Below are positions 26,201-40,215 of a stretch of 64,000 nt of DNA, piece by piece. Positions within the stretch are counted from its first letter, which is position 1; every line of letters begins with the position of its first letter. The position numbers and the translations under genes are program-made. The notes under the pieces were generated by a model, which had not been told where the DNA came from, did not search any database, and was given only the letters and a program-made list of their open reading frames with translations. This stretch comes from Kudoa neothunni (Eukaryota; Cnidaria). The stretch is from NCBI GenBank assembly GCA_964304625.1, contig OZ199839.1:6386001-6450000 (forward strand). Reading direction: 5' to 3'.

Positions 26201-29200
26201 TACAGAAATTTGTCTATAAATTAATATTTAATTTTACATACGATTGCATAAATATTTATTTCATCGTTAAATGCAATAAAAGTCTGAGCTAAATTGGAAC
26301 CCATAGGCACCAAGAGTAAGTATAGTCGATTTTGAGACACTCGGAAAGTTAAGTTTGATAACAGATAATTCTCGATTAGGCGACATTCCCAAACCAAATG
26401 ATGATCATAATGATCCTAAGGCTATTTTCACAACTATCAACTCTTACTCAAGACTCAAATCAAGCGCGTCCGAATCTTTCCTACTGGCCAAAGAAAAGAA
26501 GAGTATACTGGATAATGGAATCGATTTATTCAATGAAAGTCCAATGCGCGGATTGAGATTTCTGAAATCTAGTGGTATCGTTGGCGACAGTCCTACTGAT
26601 GTTGCCAAATTCCTCCTCGAAACCAACAAACTATCTCGTGTTCAAATCGGAAACTATCTAGGTGAAGCCGACGAGTATGCTACTTAGTTTTGTTGGGGTT
26701 ACTCCACCCTAACCTCATATTATTTCATATTAATTCATTTTATTTAGTGATGCTCTACAAACAATGTACGCCTATGTTGATCTATTTGATTTCAAAGAGA
26801 AGAATCTATTGGATTGTTTACGCATTCTACTGTCGAATTTTTGGCTCCCTGGTGAGGCACAAAAGATCGACAGGATCATGGAAAAGTTCGCTGGTCATTA
26901 TTTTATTCAAAACCCTAAGTACCTACTCCATTTTGACAATGACGTATTAAATTATGTGACTGTTGGATAGCTGGATTTGAAATATTTTCATATAACCAAC
27001 TATACACTATTGGTTAACCTTAATAAACCTCATTATAATGAAAATTTATTTATTAACTCCACACATAGAACCTAATATATATTATTATATTAAATAATCA
27101 TTTCACATATTAAATAAAGATTTGAACATAATAATTATGATATTTATATATTTGATAAAAAATATAAACCAATATTAAGTGTATTAAGAAAAGACACCAA
27201 TAGTTACTAGTCACTGCTAATTTTAAATCTATTATATTATTTGTGGTTTTTTATTAGCCAAAAACAATTCACATCCGCTGATGTTGCCTATATTTTGTCT
27301 TATTCGATTATTATGCTAACTACCGATCTACACAACCCACACATTAAAAGCAAAATTACCCTTGACCAATATATCAGCATGAATTCCAGAGTTAACAACG
27401 GAGAAGATCTCACCCCAGAATTCCTTACTGATATCTACAATTCTATTAAAGAGAAACCAATCGATTTGAAAGCTTCGTTCGATAAAAGTAATCCTTAAGA
27501 ATTGACCTAAATTAAAATTTGATATGAAAAAATGCGTAGAAGCTAGAAATGATTTCAAAATGTCTACCATCTCAGAAACTACCATCAAACAATTGGAGGA
27601 ATCGATTAATCGCTCCGATGAATCATATTCAATCGTTGATATACCTCATGAAGCTATTGTTGGGACTATTTTTCAGGTTGGTTTCTATTGGTAGGAGTGG
27701 AGTCTAAATTAAGTGGAATTTACTATTTAGTGCATATGGAAACAATGCTTGGTGAGTTTCTCGGTTGCCATAAACAAAATTACCGATACCCATCTACTCT
27801 ATGTACCAATATCTGGGGTTAGAATTGCTATACGTGTTTCGGCTCTATTAGGCGATAACGTAGTTACCTTAATGAATATTGGTGGATTGTAATTGTGAGT
27901 GAATTTAGCTGGCGCTAGATGCTTACCTTAAATCTCTGATCAATTTCACCAACCTCTCAACCGGTTCCATCCTTACAGAGATGAAAAACAAACATATCGA
28001 TGCTATAAGAGCTGTTCTCACTGTAGCAAACGAAGACGGCAATTACATCAATGATAACTGGTTCGACGTATTTTTAAATATGCTCAGTCTGATATTCTAT
28101 TATTCTGACCTAATATGAATAGATTCTTACTGTGATTTCCAACCTTGAACTCGTTCAAAATTTGGCCAACAACTCCAACAGCTACACCATTCAAGATAAG
28201 GACAATATTAGACAGATAACACAAGCTAGGAACCCTGTTATGTCTCTCAATCAAGGCATCACATTGAAATCCCTTTCTTCGACTATCAGTTCCTACGTTG
28301 GTGATTCAAGTAATTTTTACTTTTTCAATTAATTTTAATTATGTTGCTCTAATTATTAAGTACAAATGGGGCATATAAAAGAGTAGAATAATTGTTAATG
28401 TAATGTGGTACAATTTTATTAATTTTTTCTATTTTTATTAGATTATTAATGATTTAAAATCAATCTGTATATTTGGTTTTTGTTAAATAAGTTAATTTGC
28501 TGCTTTAATTATTAATCATCTGAAGGGTGGCAATGCAAATGAGCAATTTATTTTTTTGTTAGAGACTTTTTGGTTAGTTAGTTTCAATTTTTTTTATTAA
28601 TTGGTCTACGGCATGTATAAAATTAACTTTTTAATCTAATTCTATATTACATAGATAAATTAAACAATAAAAATTAATATGGTTTTAAAGAATAAAAAGT
28701 TAAAATTTTTGATGTTTATTTTTATTCATGAACTTTTTATAACTTTATTCCAATTTAATTACCATTAAAATATATTCACATTTAAAATACTTAGATTATA
28801 CCGCTTGTGTAAAAAACTGATTTTTTTGTAATAAGAAATATTTTGTATTAATATTAATTTTTGGATTTAAATTTTATATTTATATATTGGAAATAATTGA
28901 TGAATGATTTTAAATTCAATAATTGGGAGACATACGTAAGTTTTTAGAATAAAATATTTAAATTAATACTTTCAATCATTATAATATACGACGCTTATTT
29001 CGCAATAATGCAGTTTGTTTTTAACGAGTAAGTTTTTAGTTTCTTGTAGAATTAATTTTATTTCATGTTACTCATGATTCTAAAAAAATTTAAAATTGAA
29101 ATAAAATATATTTTATTTTGTAAAGGTTAGACCTATTTATCACAAAAAATTACGATGTCGGCACACATAATAAACATCAAAAACTGTAGCTACTAATTAT

Positions 29201-32200
29201 TGTATATTTTTTCTATAGTTCAATTGTAATAAATTTGAATTTTGTATTAAAGATATATTTTTTCTTTTTAGTTAGAATAAATTTATTTAATAATTATAAT
29301 TATTGAAGAATTTACAACTTTACTTATCTAACAAAATAAATGACTAAACAATTTTTATATTTTAAAAAATTACAAATATATATTTAGCCAACTGCACGTT
29401 CGTATCCGACAGTATTCATGAAACTATTTCTCAAAGCATCCTGATTTCTGTGGATAAGATATTTTCAAACACTAAAAATTTGGACGATGGATCCATAGGT
29501 ATGAGATAGATCCTACTAAATAATACTACTAATAATAATAATAATAACGTGAATGAATAATTTATATAGTTATATTTGTGAAAAATCTGTGCCGAGTATC
29601 TCTTGACGAGATCAACGAGCCCAACAACTCAAGAACATACATGCTAAATAAGATTGTTGAGATAGCTCATTACAACATGGATCGTATAAGAATATCGTGG
29701 AGTAAAATATGGCGAATATTGCGAAAATATTTCAACTTGGTGGGATGTATCAAAAATGAGGATATAGCTTCGTTTTGTATTGTTTCTTTGAGACAGTTGG
29801 CTTTAAAGTTTTTGGAGAAAGAGGAGTTGGAGAATTTTCACTTCCAGAAGGAGTTTTTGAAGCCATTTGAGGATATTTTCTCAAGGAACAGCTCAAAAAC
29901 AATCAAAGAATTGATACTCAAGTCAGTAGAACAGATTATCAAGGTTCAATTTCATAGGATAAGATCTGGATGGACAAGGTTGTTGAGTGTTTTGGCTCAG
30001 GCAGCTCAAGAACCAGATATTGAAATAGTGCGGAAAGCGTTCTCTATCGTTTGTGAAATCATTAAAAATGTGAGCGATTTGGTCAATGTTAACATCAGAG
30101 ACACAATAGTTTGCACTTTGGTGGTATTTGCTACACCCACCACTCCACCTACAAACAAGTATCTACTACCTCAAAGGACTGAGAGTCTTGAGGATCAGGT
30201 AGAAAATGGTAGCTATGTTGATTCACCTGAATTAAAAAAACCCTGCGATCCCCAAACATCCTTGAGCGAAAGGTTCAAGTTTAACAACAACGAATTTGAG
30301 GAAGTATTAAAATTGCCAAACGAACTAATATGTGCTGGGGAAAATGAACCAACTCAACACGATAAAATCAAACTGGCTTTCGCCAACGCATCATCCTTTG
30401 AAGCCCAGATACAGCCAATAAAAGGAGCATTCAAATGCGATTCTCCCCTCTCATCTATAGTACGAGCTAGCTTTTCTAGAAATCATTCGATTGACAATCC
30501 ATCGTCACTGCTAAAGCAATATTCTTCTGATTCGACTGTGTGCAGTAGACGGACGTCTGTGGTAGAAATGTCAAATATTACAGGGGTCACTGAAGATTAT
30601 TTTTATATACAACGTGAAAAAATTGCTCATGAAGTGTTTGTTATGGTAAAACTTTATGTCCATCAGGTGTTGGTAAAGATGTCAGATTTTTCCAACCCAG
30701 CTGAGCATCAAAAAAATCCTTGGGTTACTAGTTGGGTGGTTCTACTGAATAGAATGGCATTTCTCGTTCAGAATGGACGTGGCAATATTGGAAACATGGC
30801 GCTTCGTACATTGAATTCTATTCTAAATGATTATGGCGCTCTATTCACGCCAGAATTGTGGCAAGACGTTATAAACATCTACCTCAATATATTCACCATT
30901 TGTAAATGTTCAAATAGAGATCTATCAAATGGAAAAGTAAATGTTTATAAATTTTATCCATCTCATCTTTTATATTATAATAGAAATTGGAATGGTTGAA
31001 TAAGGTTAGTCAGTGTGCTTTCGAGGGTTTGACCGGCATCATACTGTCTCATACATTAGTGTTCAATAAGGAGACTATTGTCACCTTTTTTGACTTTTTA
31101 TGCTACTGGATTCGTGATGTTGGTATGTAGTCAAAAAATTATACAATAGTTAATATCATTTTTAGAGCTTGAAACTTTATCCATTTCATCCTTTAGTTGT
31201 GTTCGAATATTGCTGAAGGAATTATTCGGTAAAATCGATATGTCTACATATGTGGAGTTGTTCACATCCTATATGGACGCTGCAAACATCACTTTTCCCC
31301 ATAATTTCGTACCTTACTCTTCGAAATATTTGAATGAATCATGTCGAACATTTTGCGACCATGTGGGTGTGGAATATGTGCAAATGCTGCATTTGGATCA
31401 GTTGGAAAATCATCCCAAAGCATTGTATGAATTAACGGATAATGAATCTACTTTGTTGAATGATAAAGTTATTATTGTTTTTAACGTACAGTTTTGCATA
31501 TTTTTCTCAGGAAAATCGAACCAAATTAGCGTCCACCCCTATCTCAATTATGGATTATGCCAGTTTTACGAATGACAACCTCGTTTCTGGTTACCCTTCG
31601 ATTTTAAAAGAAAAATGTATAGTTATGTTCTAATCGTAGAGATTTTTTTATGCGTTTTAGTGTCATTAAAAAATTCCAAAGTTCGACGTATTTATAACGA
31701 GATAAACAAATGCCAGATTCAGGTTGAATATATGCTTTCACTGACGTCAATTTTGTCGTTTTTTGATGTGAGCTTTTTTGTTGCTTCATTTTCATTGAAT
31801 CACAAATAAATTGTAGGAAACGTGTGCTGATATTAAAAAAGATTTTTTCAATGATGTGGATGAAATTACTGTCAATAAATGGTTTGCAAAGATTCATTCG
31901 ATTTATTCGTGTTTGAAAGCATTCAATGATGATTATTCGTTGAGAGAGTCCGTCTTTAAAAATATCGTCTCAATCTCAACTGTACTCGAAGGTAACTTGT
32001 TTCTTGAGAGTGATCAAATGAATATGATCGTTTTCGAAAATAGAATCTTACGCCGCCAGCCAACACACACAAATTCCTGGGGTTCATGTTCAACAATCCA
32101 CGGTTGCTGGCTGTTTACTTAAATACGCTCAGGCTATTCTTTTTCATAACATCACCAAGAGTGGATGCTTTTCTGAAAACTCGTCAACTTTTGAATTTAT

Positions 32201-32558
32201 TGTGAGGTAGGTTTATTTAGTGTTGACTGAGTTGTAGTTGTTTTAGTGTATATCAAGAAATTGCTTCGGATTTCTGTGCGGCTGAAACCAACTTCGATTT
32301 GTGGAATAGCACTTTATCGATTGAACTTGCTCATCTGATTTATTTGTCTACCAGCCATCCCCATCTAGTAATCATTCTTTTAGTATTTATATTAATGATT
32401 AACTTGATGATAGTTTTAATAAAATGATTGTGCATCTTTATGCGAATCTCTGCACTCTCATTTCTTCACATGTCGATCAATCAAATAAAAATCTCCTATC
32501 CCAACTTTTCCAAATGTTCACACAGCATGTAACCCAAATCTTGTCCAGTGTAGACTAA
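23284..32558 (+). CDS. ARFGEF: BIG1/BIG2-type ARF guanine-nucleotide exchange factor, multi-exon
   Basis: Activates ARF GTPases at the trans-Golgi and endosomes to recruit coats. Exons follow the family order. An N-terminal DCB region (23284-24150) leads into an acidic low-complexity linker (24160-24540). The HUS box (24726-25280) includes [11 protein letters not shown], human IYVNYDCD. The Sec7 domain (26496-27480) has [14 protein letters not shown], the catalytic glutamate in [11 protein letters not shown] at 26854-26856, and [16 protein letters not shown] regions run from about 27600 to the stop at 32556-32558, including [15 protein letters not shown] (human NMGRIRLQWSRIW) and [11 protein letters not shown]. 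The 29578-30999 exon is unusually long. Most introns are tiny, but those at about 26918-27252 and 28310-29388 are expanded with AT-rich DNA, and one hosts a transposon (25309-26352). The frame reads through by splicing everywhere checked, so the gene looks intact. Confidence 0.93.
25309..26352. mobile_element. piggyBac-type element inserted inside an intron of the ARF-GEF gene
   Basis: The left end is TTAACTTTCCGAGCG and the right end CACTCGGAAAGTTAA, which are inverted repeats. The TTAA at each end is the exact piggyBac target duplication. Sub-terminal GGGGGTC...GACC motifs lie at about 25325 and 25495. It sits between a donor at 25288 and an acceptor ending at 26364. Without the element the intron would be about 37 nt, like others in this window. 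The inside has short frames but no certain transposase. Confidence 0.85.
28320..29387 (+). other. Expanded intron of the ARF-GEF gene
   Basis: About 1.07 kb of extremely AT-rich DNA between an exon ending near YVGDSS and the exon beginning near [10 protein letters not shown]. No transposon ends were recognised. Confidence 0.6.
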
Positions 32559-33296
32559 ACGTTCGCAGCAGATGATTATTTTCGTAATTTTATGTCTTTA
32601 GCTAGTTGTTATTTGATATTTATTTTTTTATATTTCAATGGATTTTTTTATATTCCTTATGATATTGTTACGATTCAAAATAATAAATTTACAAAAATTA
32701 TTATTTTATAATTAAACTGCTACTTATTTCGTATTTACAAAGTATGTAGTGTTTTAATAAAAATGGGGGAAAATTGATGAATTTGTGAATGGAAAAGAGG
32801 ATGCGCGTATTTCCATGATTATTTTTACCATTTAATTTTATTATAATTATAATTCTATTTTAATTAAAAATTTAAAAAAAATATATTTTTAATAAATTCT
32901 ATCCTTATTTATCTCTCAATGGAATTTAGTGTTTGAAAAATCAATCTGACGTATCAATATCAATAGAAGGAAATAATTTAGTTTTCATACTAACATAAAA
33001 ACTACTTTCTTATCTACGCCAAGTGAAATACAGGTGTTCATACAAATTTTCATTTAATTTTTATTCAGGTGATTTTTTATATATTTTATAAAGTATATTT
33101 TCACCATGATAAATGCCTAATTAACCTAATCTACACTTGGAGGCTCAATATGCTAAGGAATCCAAAATATATCGCCATACACAAACATTAACATAAAATG
33201 CCAAAATATATTCTATTAAATAACTAGTTCACGAGGCAAAAAATAATTCTAACATATGTGACTTTTTTATTCTGTTATATAAGTTGTCGATTTCTG
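32559..33296. other. Intergenic between convergent genes
   Basis: Lies between the ARF-GEF stop codon and the minus-strand saposin-like gene. AT-rich, with no features seen. Confidence 0.5.
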
Positions 33297-33766
33297 CTAA
33301 CCACAAGTCATAGCAGCGCATATACCTTTACGATCTTGCTCTGGTTGTTTGGTGACTTTCTCGTAGTTTGGTTGACACTAGAGCAAAATAATGGATCCAC
33401 CACATAACCTAGTACTTACAATTTGAACGCCATTCACGTCTTTACATACCATTTTAATGATCAACTCTTCGTTGTCATTTTTTGTTGGCAATCCAACCAT
33501 CTAAAAAACTTTAATTTATTTTCAGGGTAATTTGAAATCACATTGCAAATAACGCATCTGAAGTCATGCCATAAATTTTTTATTCCCTGAAAAAAAGTAC
33601 CACCTCGACTGAATAAACCTCCATTTTTAGACTTTCCTGAGGACTTTCCTTTATTGCGTCGTGACTCAATAAAGCCATCTAAAAATAATTTTTCGAATGA
33701 TTAATGATCCGCATTACTGTAGTAGGCTAGAATCAACAAGAAGACCAAAAATAAGCCAAATTTCAT
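33297..33766 (-). CDS. Secreted saposin-like (SapB-type) protein A
   Basis: Four exons with introns in phases 1, 0 and 0 give about 115 residues. Exon 1 encodes a signal peptide (MKFGLFLVFLLILAYY). Exon 2 is a basic, Gly/Ser-rich spacer (SRRNKGKSSGKSKNGG) ending in C-x2-C (FRCVICN). Exon 3 holds the third cysteine (MVCKDV). Exon 4 starts with the fourth cysteine and ends ICAAMTCG before TAG. The six-cysteine order C-x2-C, C-x8-C, C-x4-C is that of saposin-like domains, which bind or disrupt lipid membranes (known for the family). Here the helices are short and not very hydrophobic, so the assignment rests on cysteine pattern and on paralogues at 37.9, 39.0, 40.2, 44.4, 45.5 and 49.2 kb. Confidence 0.7.
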
Positions 33767-35659
33767 TTCGCTACTCTATTCAGTTAATGTAAAAGATAGA
33801 TTAAGTTGATTATTTTCGATCGGCAATTACAAACAAAATAAAAAATCTCATTTAATAATCGAATTATATTTATTTGATTGGTTATATTTCCGTTGTTATG
33901 ATTTGTTGGAGTTTCTCTATAATTCGTATTCAATATTTAGATTTTATTCTACCCAGCAGTCTCTTATACTAGACGTAATACTGCAGATTTCTGTAATTTC
34001 TAATTTATACTGTTTCAAAATAACCGCTAATGTTTTTAAATATTTTTATATATAACTTAATAAAATATATGATGATTTTTTGGATAATTTTATCCACTTA
34101 AGAAAAATTTTAATCAAAGAACAACAATTTTAGCAACAAATTCCTGATCTATCTATTCTAGATTAGTTATTAAAGAGTTCGGGCGTAATACACTGATAAA
34201 TAACATTTACAATTAACAAACCCTAATACATGTTCTGATTTTTTAATTAATTTTTAACCAAGGTTTCTTAATTAAATAATTCTAAAAAAATTAATCTTTT
34301 AAATATTAATAAATTTTTATTTAGAACTGAATTTGTTAAAGGTGTTTATTTAACTAATCAAAAAACTACGACCCATTTTAATAAATTCTCTGCACACATT
34401 CAGTTTGGATTCCTATGTATCATCAACCGTAAATATCTTTTAGACTTGATATTTTCTTTATTTGGATAACAACATAACAAATTTTATACAATAATACAGC
34501 GTAATTTATAGAATTTAAAAATTCAATAAATTACGACCTAACACGAATTCAGCTAGAGATTATGTTTGAACTTATTGGTCATTGGAATTTGACCATTGAT
34601 GGGCTCGTCTATTAAATTGGTTGTAGCGATTAGGCAAAACTACCACATTTGTATGTATGTATGTATGTATGAATAATAATAATAATTCTCAAAGAAGAGT
34701 AAAAAGGGTTGAATTTTTATCATAAGGGTTATATGTAGAGACCGTAATTTTCACCGATTATTTTTAAAAAATTTGACGTTTATTTTTTTTTAACTTGCGC
34801 ATGCGCAACATAAAACTTTATTATCAAGCTAATGTCAACGAAATAAACATGAATATAATTTTTTGTAAAATTCTCCCCTAGAACATAATATTTGAAGCAT
34901 TCTCATTCGTTAAAACACTAGATTCACTATATAACCTTTGAGCAAATTCTTCCCACTATTGTAGGTGGTGGGGGTGTATGTATGCACCGAATCTTGGCCT
35001 ACCCTAGACCATATAAAATATTTCGATTTATTTATTCTCTAAAATCCATGACCTATAATTTTATTATTTCTATGGAATGAGAGTTTCAACAAATCTTGCT
35101 GTGAAATTTCTCGTTGATCGACGTTACCAAATTTCGATATATTTTTTAGATCAGTTTCCTCATTTTAATCTATTTATTCGATTATATAATTGTCAATTTG
35201 TCTGCTTTTTCTGTTTACGATAAAACGAAAAATAATCGACGAATTATCTCGATTGTCGTTGAAAATGTATAATATTTTTTAAAAAATTCGACACTTTTTG
35301 ACTTTTATCGATTTTAGTAGAAAATTACGACCTCTAGTTATAGTTATAATAGTAACGATTTTAGTTACAGTCATTGATTATTGAGAATCAAGTTTATTCT
35401 TATATGTGCGCTTACTAGCTTGAAAGGCAGGTAAAAAGTTTTAGGGAATCTGCCGAAATAAATTTCATTTTAAAATGTAATCAAAAGGTCGACTTTCAGT
35501 ACGTGATTACAGTTATTTTTCTTGACCCGAACCCCTCTATTTCGTTATACGATTAATTTGTAAACCGTTATTAGAAAATTTTTCTATGATAATATTAAAA
35601 TTTCTGATTAATAATATTATACATAAAACAATGGTGTTTTTTATATTAGCTTTGTCTTA
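33767..35659. other. Intergenic, with (TATG)n and (AAT)n microsatellites near 34650-34686
   Basis: AT-rich DNA between the first saposin-like gene and a piggyBac-type element. No gene was recognised. Confidence 0.5.
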
Positions 35660-36878
35660 TTAACTTTCCGAGCGTCCCAAAATCGACCATACACTCTCCT
35701 TCTTTTTAGGTCATTATGACCCAGATATTTTTTTTGCTACAATCGTGCAATAAAATATTTGATGATGTTTTATGGAGACAAAACTTAAATCTAATCATTA
35801 ACATTGGAGTAATGACTTGAAATAGGTTCTGCGATGTTGCACGAATAAAGCCGAAGACAATAAATTGTGTTTATAAATCATTATTTGACTAATTTAAGTC
35901 GTATAACCATTCCTATTGATGAAATTTCAAATATTTAATAAAATTAGAGTAAGATATATTTTTGAGAGTTAAAAAAATCAATTGTCTATAAAGAAAAATG
36001 AAGATTTTAATATATTTTTTTGAAAACTAATAATTGATTGATTTGGAGCATTTTAAGCAGGTAAGGTTCGAGTGGTTTTCACAATACAATTGTCCCTCGG
36101 AACAGAATGTTTTTATTTTTTTGGCTCGAACATAATCAAACGGATAACATTTTTTTCTACTAGAACGAAGCTCGCTAGTTGCAATGTTTTGTTCAAATTA
36201 TTTTATGTTAATGCGAATATAATTTTTAACTAGACCATCAGCTAATTGTTCTAAAAATATTAATCCGAGAAAATATTCTTGTAAACGTGAAATGTGTTAA
36301 TTAAGCTAATATGAATCATTTTGTAGAAAACAGCTGTTGGTCATCGATTTGTGTATCCTTTTACGCTTGTTGTAGATATAATCCCGCTTTATGTATCTAC
36401 ACCATCCTTGTATTGATTATAATAGATTATAATTTCTGGTTTCCGCTATTCTAGGCTTTTCAATCGACCATTTATCTCCATTTTTATCAACATTGCAATT
36501 TTCAGCAATTTCGTCGTCATATAAATCGGTTTCAGGTGTGAAATTAAGTTATGGAATTTCATCATAAATTTTACTGACCTTGGTATCATTATTCGGCAAT
36601 AAATCGTGGTCAAAATCGGTCATTTAATTTTTAGTTTTTATTTATGTTTATTTAACAAAATATCAATTTCAATTAGAGAAATTGTTTAAAAATATTTATT
36701 CCATAGTTTAGAAATGTATAGAAAAATTCAGTATCTTTAATTTAGAAAGAGCGAGAATTTTGGGGAAAAAAGACAAGGTTTTAAGTATAAATTTGACTTC
36801 TAAGTTGATTTAAAATACGACTGAATACAGTCTGGGGTCATATTGACATACTAACCCTAGAGACGCTCGGAAGGTTAA
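35660..36878 (-). mobile_element. piggyBac-type element with start of transposase frame
   Basis: The ends TTAACTTTCCGAGCGTCCC and GACGCTCGGAAGGTTAA are inverted repeats with intact TTAA on both sides. On the minus strand from 36624 a frame begins MTDFDHDLLPNNDTKVSKI and soon reaches NGDKWSIEKPR. This fits the acidic N-terminal part of piggyBac transposases and resembles the remnant at 3.6 kb. The rest of the transposase is missing or unreadable. Its right part (36600-36830) matches the inverted fragment at the window's right edge (63778-64000). Confidence 0.8.
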
Positions 36879-37879
36879 AGACAGATAACAACTCACTTCG
36901 CGTGGTTTTAAGAAGCTCATTATAAACTATTAGAAAAATAAACAACTGCTTTGATAACTTTAGTTTTTTTATTGAACAAAGGTTTACGTTACAATTTGTG
37001 ATAAATAAAAAAATAATTTATTTGATATTATGTGTCTGCGTGTGTGCCAAAATTTATCTAACAAATTTAAATTTCAGAATAATGGCTATTTACGCGGTAA
37101 AGAATATTCGGATGGCACTAATGTTGTCTGTATTTAATTTTTTCTAACCCATAAGACCAAAACATCATGTCAAAAATAAATAAATAAATAAATATGACAG
37201 ATTCAAAAAATTAAATCTATATTCAACTTGCAATTAAGAGTTACTATATTTTAAAATTATCGCTGCACAAGCGTCGTATAAGTCATTTAGGATAAAAATT
37301 TATAGAACGAATAGCCCCGCCTAAATTATATGATAATAAAGTCAATCTAAGGTTTCAATAAACTCGCGCTATCCTGTGGACTCCTAAACCGATCTTTTAA
37401 AATATAATATTCATTATCTGACAATAACGAGTAGAATTTTATATGGTCTAATTATATCACATTTATAAAAAATATAATTTTCTATAATTAAATTTCAATA
37501 GAAAATGTTATTTATATAATTCGTTTATGAGAAAATAACTACTCCATTTATTCCTCAAATATTAAACTATTAGATAATTTAGATTCATCCGAAGTTCAAA
37601 AATTATGCGTAAATAAAAAAATTATTAATCGTTATTGTGAGCTGATTAGATGAATGATTTAATAAGCATTAGGCGATGTAAGGAAGAAAACTACCTCTAT
37701 ATATATATATATTACTAATATATATTAGAGTCCATAAATAACGCTTTGGCATAAATTATACTCTTTTCGAATGACAGAATCAAATAATTTTGAAAATTCG
37801 TTTATTGTTTAAATTGTTAATTTCCCGGCGATAATAAAGAGACTGTTACTGACTTTATGTTAATTATTCGCCATTAGTC
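36879..37879. other. Intergenic, nothing recognised
   Basis: AT-rich DNA with a TA-rich tract near 37695-37730. No gene or element ends were seen. Confidence 0.5.
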
Positions 37880-38352
37880 TTAGGGACATAAAAGTCTGGC
37901 ACATCTTGACTCGCCAAGATCCACTTTTGTATTTAAAATGAAAGATTCAAAACCAGGGCTGCACTATTAAAAATTAATCAGGGTTTCACAAAAATTTGTT
38001 ACATAATACAAGCTATTCAACTGTCTGCAGGCTTCTTTAACCGATGTACCCGTAGGTAATCTTTTCGTTTCAAGACCAAGCTCCTAATCAGCATTCAAAT
38101 AATTCAGAGAACCAATAATTTAACCTCGCATATTTTGCATTTTAGAAAATATATTTTGTCCGTTATGAATTGTAAGGTACCATTTGAAGTTTCTGATATT
38201 CGTTCCGGATAATAGCTAACCTCATCTTCCTGAATTTGTTCATATTTTTCAGAAATAACGTAACCTAATAAATCCTGTCAAATTATAACCTAAGTATTAT
38301 CACTTATGTAGGCGAACAATAAAGAAATCATCAAGATAAGCAAGAATCTCAT
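37880..38352 (-). CDS. Secreted saposin-like (SapB-type) protein B
   Basis: Same four-exon plan as its paralogues (phases 1, 0, 0), about 117 residues. The signal peptide MRFLLILMISLLFAY is followed by an acidic spacer with one N-glycosylation site (NGT) and then C-x2-C (LKCKICE). Exon 3 carries KEACRQLNSLYY. Exon 4 begins with a cysteine and ends SRCARLLCP before TAA. All six saposin cysteines are present, with C3-x8-C4 and C5-x4-C6. The exon-3 donor lies within a frame that otherwise runs on to a false stop, so simple ORF finding misses exon 4. Confidence 0.75.
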
Positions 38353-38970
38353 AATTTATGTTTCAATTTTCTTTTAGGAATGAAGTAATGCTTGTGATAT
38401 TTGTCGGCTCTCCGAACCCTGGAATTATCTCTCAATAATGTATGATCTAACGTAATACATCTTTATTAAAAGAGCCTAATATAACTGTGTAAATATTGTA
38501 AGATAATTTGAGTTATCGCATCCAAATAAACTTTAATATTTAAATTAATGAAAAATTTTAAATATTGTTTCAATGTATACAAAAAAATTGAAACAATATA
38601 ACTCATATACAAATAATATTAAATAATACCTATTATTAAAAGAACAAGCTACTGGAGCGTCAGGGATTTTTCGTGAACTAAATACTATCAAATACCTCAG
38701 TCAGATTATAAAAACTCCCATAGAAACGTCTTTAATAACTATATCTTTATTATTGCTGTGATTATATCCCATATTGTGTAAAGTCGGAAGTATGCAGTTA
38801 ACCTTATGGCTATAATCTGGTGATTTATTCGAAAAAATTGAGTGGAACTATCTAAGTATAATAGGATAGATTAATAGTAGCAAGAGTTTTCTAATAAAAG
38901 TGAAATAGCAGCGGTAAGAGGGAATCCAAATGAAATATAGATTCATGTCGGATCCAGCAAGTTTAGGTGG
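38353..38970. other. Intergenic spacer in the saposin-like array
   Basis: About 620 bp of AT-rich DNA. It should hold the promoter of gene B and the 3' end of gene C. No clear motif was seen. Confidence 0.5.
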
Positions 38971-39482
38971 TTAAGAACATGGTCCCAATTTAACGCAAAA
39001 TTTGGGGGGTGGAAAATCTGTCCAAAAAGCGGATTGTTCGGGATATGTAACAAGCACCCTACACTAAAAATGTTTTAGCTAAGTCTTTAATAATTTTATA
39101 AATATACGTGATAACTTCCTTCCACCTTCGGACAAACTATAGTCTTCACGAAACCTGGAGGGAAAGTGGTGGATGACGACATCTTGGTTATTAGATGCTA
39201 CATTGAAAATTACAATCCAGAAGATAGTTTAACTTTTTACATAGCATATTCTGCAAATTCTTTCTTTCCAGTTGGTTGAAGCAGTAGGTTTGTTTGGGGT
39301 ATTATCGTGTGTGCCATTAGGTTTAACTGTTGCGTTTAGTGAAAATCTTATTGGCGATATACCAGCAGAATTTAATCCATCTTACAAAATAATCATAATT
39401 TTAAATTGAAATAATAAAATAAATCACTTATAATGAATATTTCTATCACTGAAATAAGTACAACTGCTTTATTGATCCTCAT
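38971..39482 (-). CDS. Secreted saposin-like (SapB-type) protein C
   Basis: Four exons, phases 1, 0 and 0, about 119 residues. Signal peptide MRINKAVVLISVIEIFII; a spacer with N-glycosylation sequons (NAT, NGT); C-x2-C in RICRICY; then a Ser/Thr-rich exon 3 ending in IVCPK. Exon 4 begins CRVLVTYPEQ and ends KFCVKLGPCS before TAA. The third and fourth cysteines are only two residues apart (C-x2-C), against eight to ten in the other members. The closest relative is the copy at 45.5 kb, which shares the same short spacing and similar intron sequence. No ORF of 60 codons covers it, so it was found by comparison with the paralogues. Confidence 0.72.
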
Positions 39483-40215
39483 TACTTGTTGCGTGGCCAA
39501 TTCCGCTTTGATGATAATACTCTGGAAATTGTTTATGCGGTAACTATTCAATTTTATTCTCCATAATGAATTGTGAAATTTAAATTTTACTATTAGCCTT
39601 TGTTGTCCTAATATAAATTAAGATTTCAAGTTTTTAATATTTAAAAAAAATATATAATCAGTTTAATTATTAAATTAATATTATTCAGATAATAATAATC
39701 GTGATAATTCTATTACATTTAAATACCGTTAAAAAATTTTATTCCATAATTTAATTTAACAATTAAATTATAGAATATATTTTAAAAATATTCACTCTTC
39801 ACTTATCGTTGAATGATTTAAACAATTTTCGAATTATATTATTTATCAAACCTATGTGATTAAATAAAACACTCTATTAGTTTTAAATCTTTAAAGTAAC
39901 TTTTTTCATGTTATTGATGTAACGCTAGATGATACTGTTTTGTTGATCTGCCTAATAATGGGGGAAATAAATTATTTGTATAAAGTGTTAAATTCCTTAA
40001 TCTTATGGAATTAAATTTATTATAATGGCTTAAAATCACTAGAATATGACATTATACAATGTTTTAGTTGAACCAATATCGCTCAACAAATATTTAGTCG
40101 TAACCAAACAAGTTTATTTAAATGGGGGTAATAGGAAAATAATAGATATACAAATTATTGACAAAATAGATTAATATTATAGTAGTTTAAATCTTAATTA
40201 GAACTTGTTGAGACA

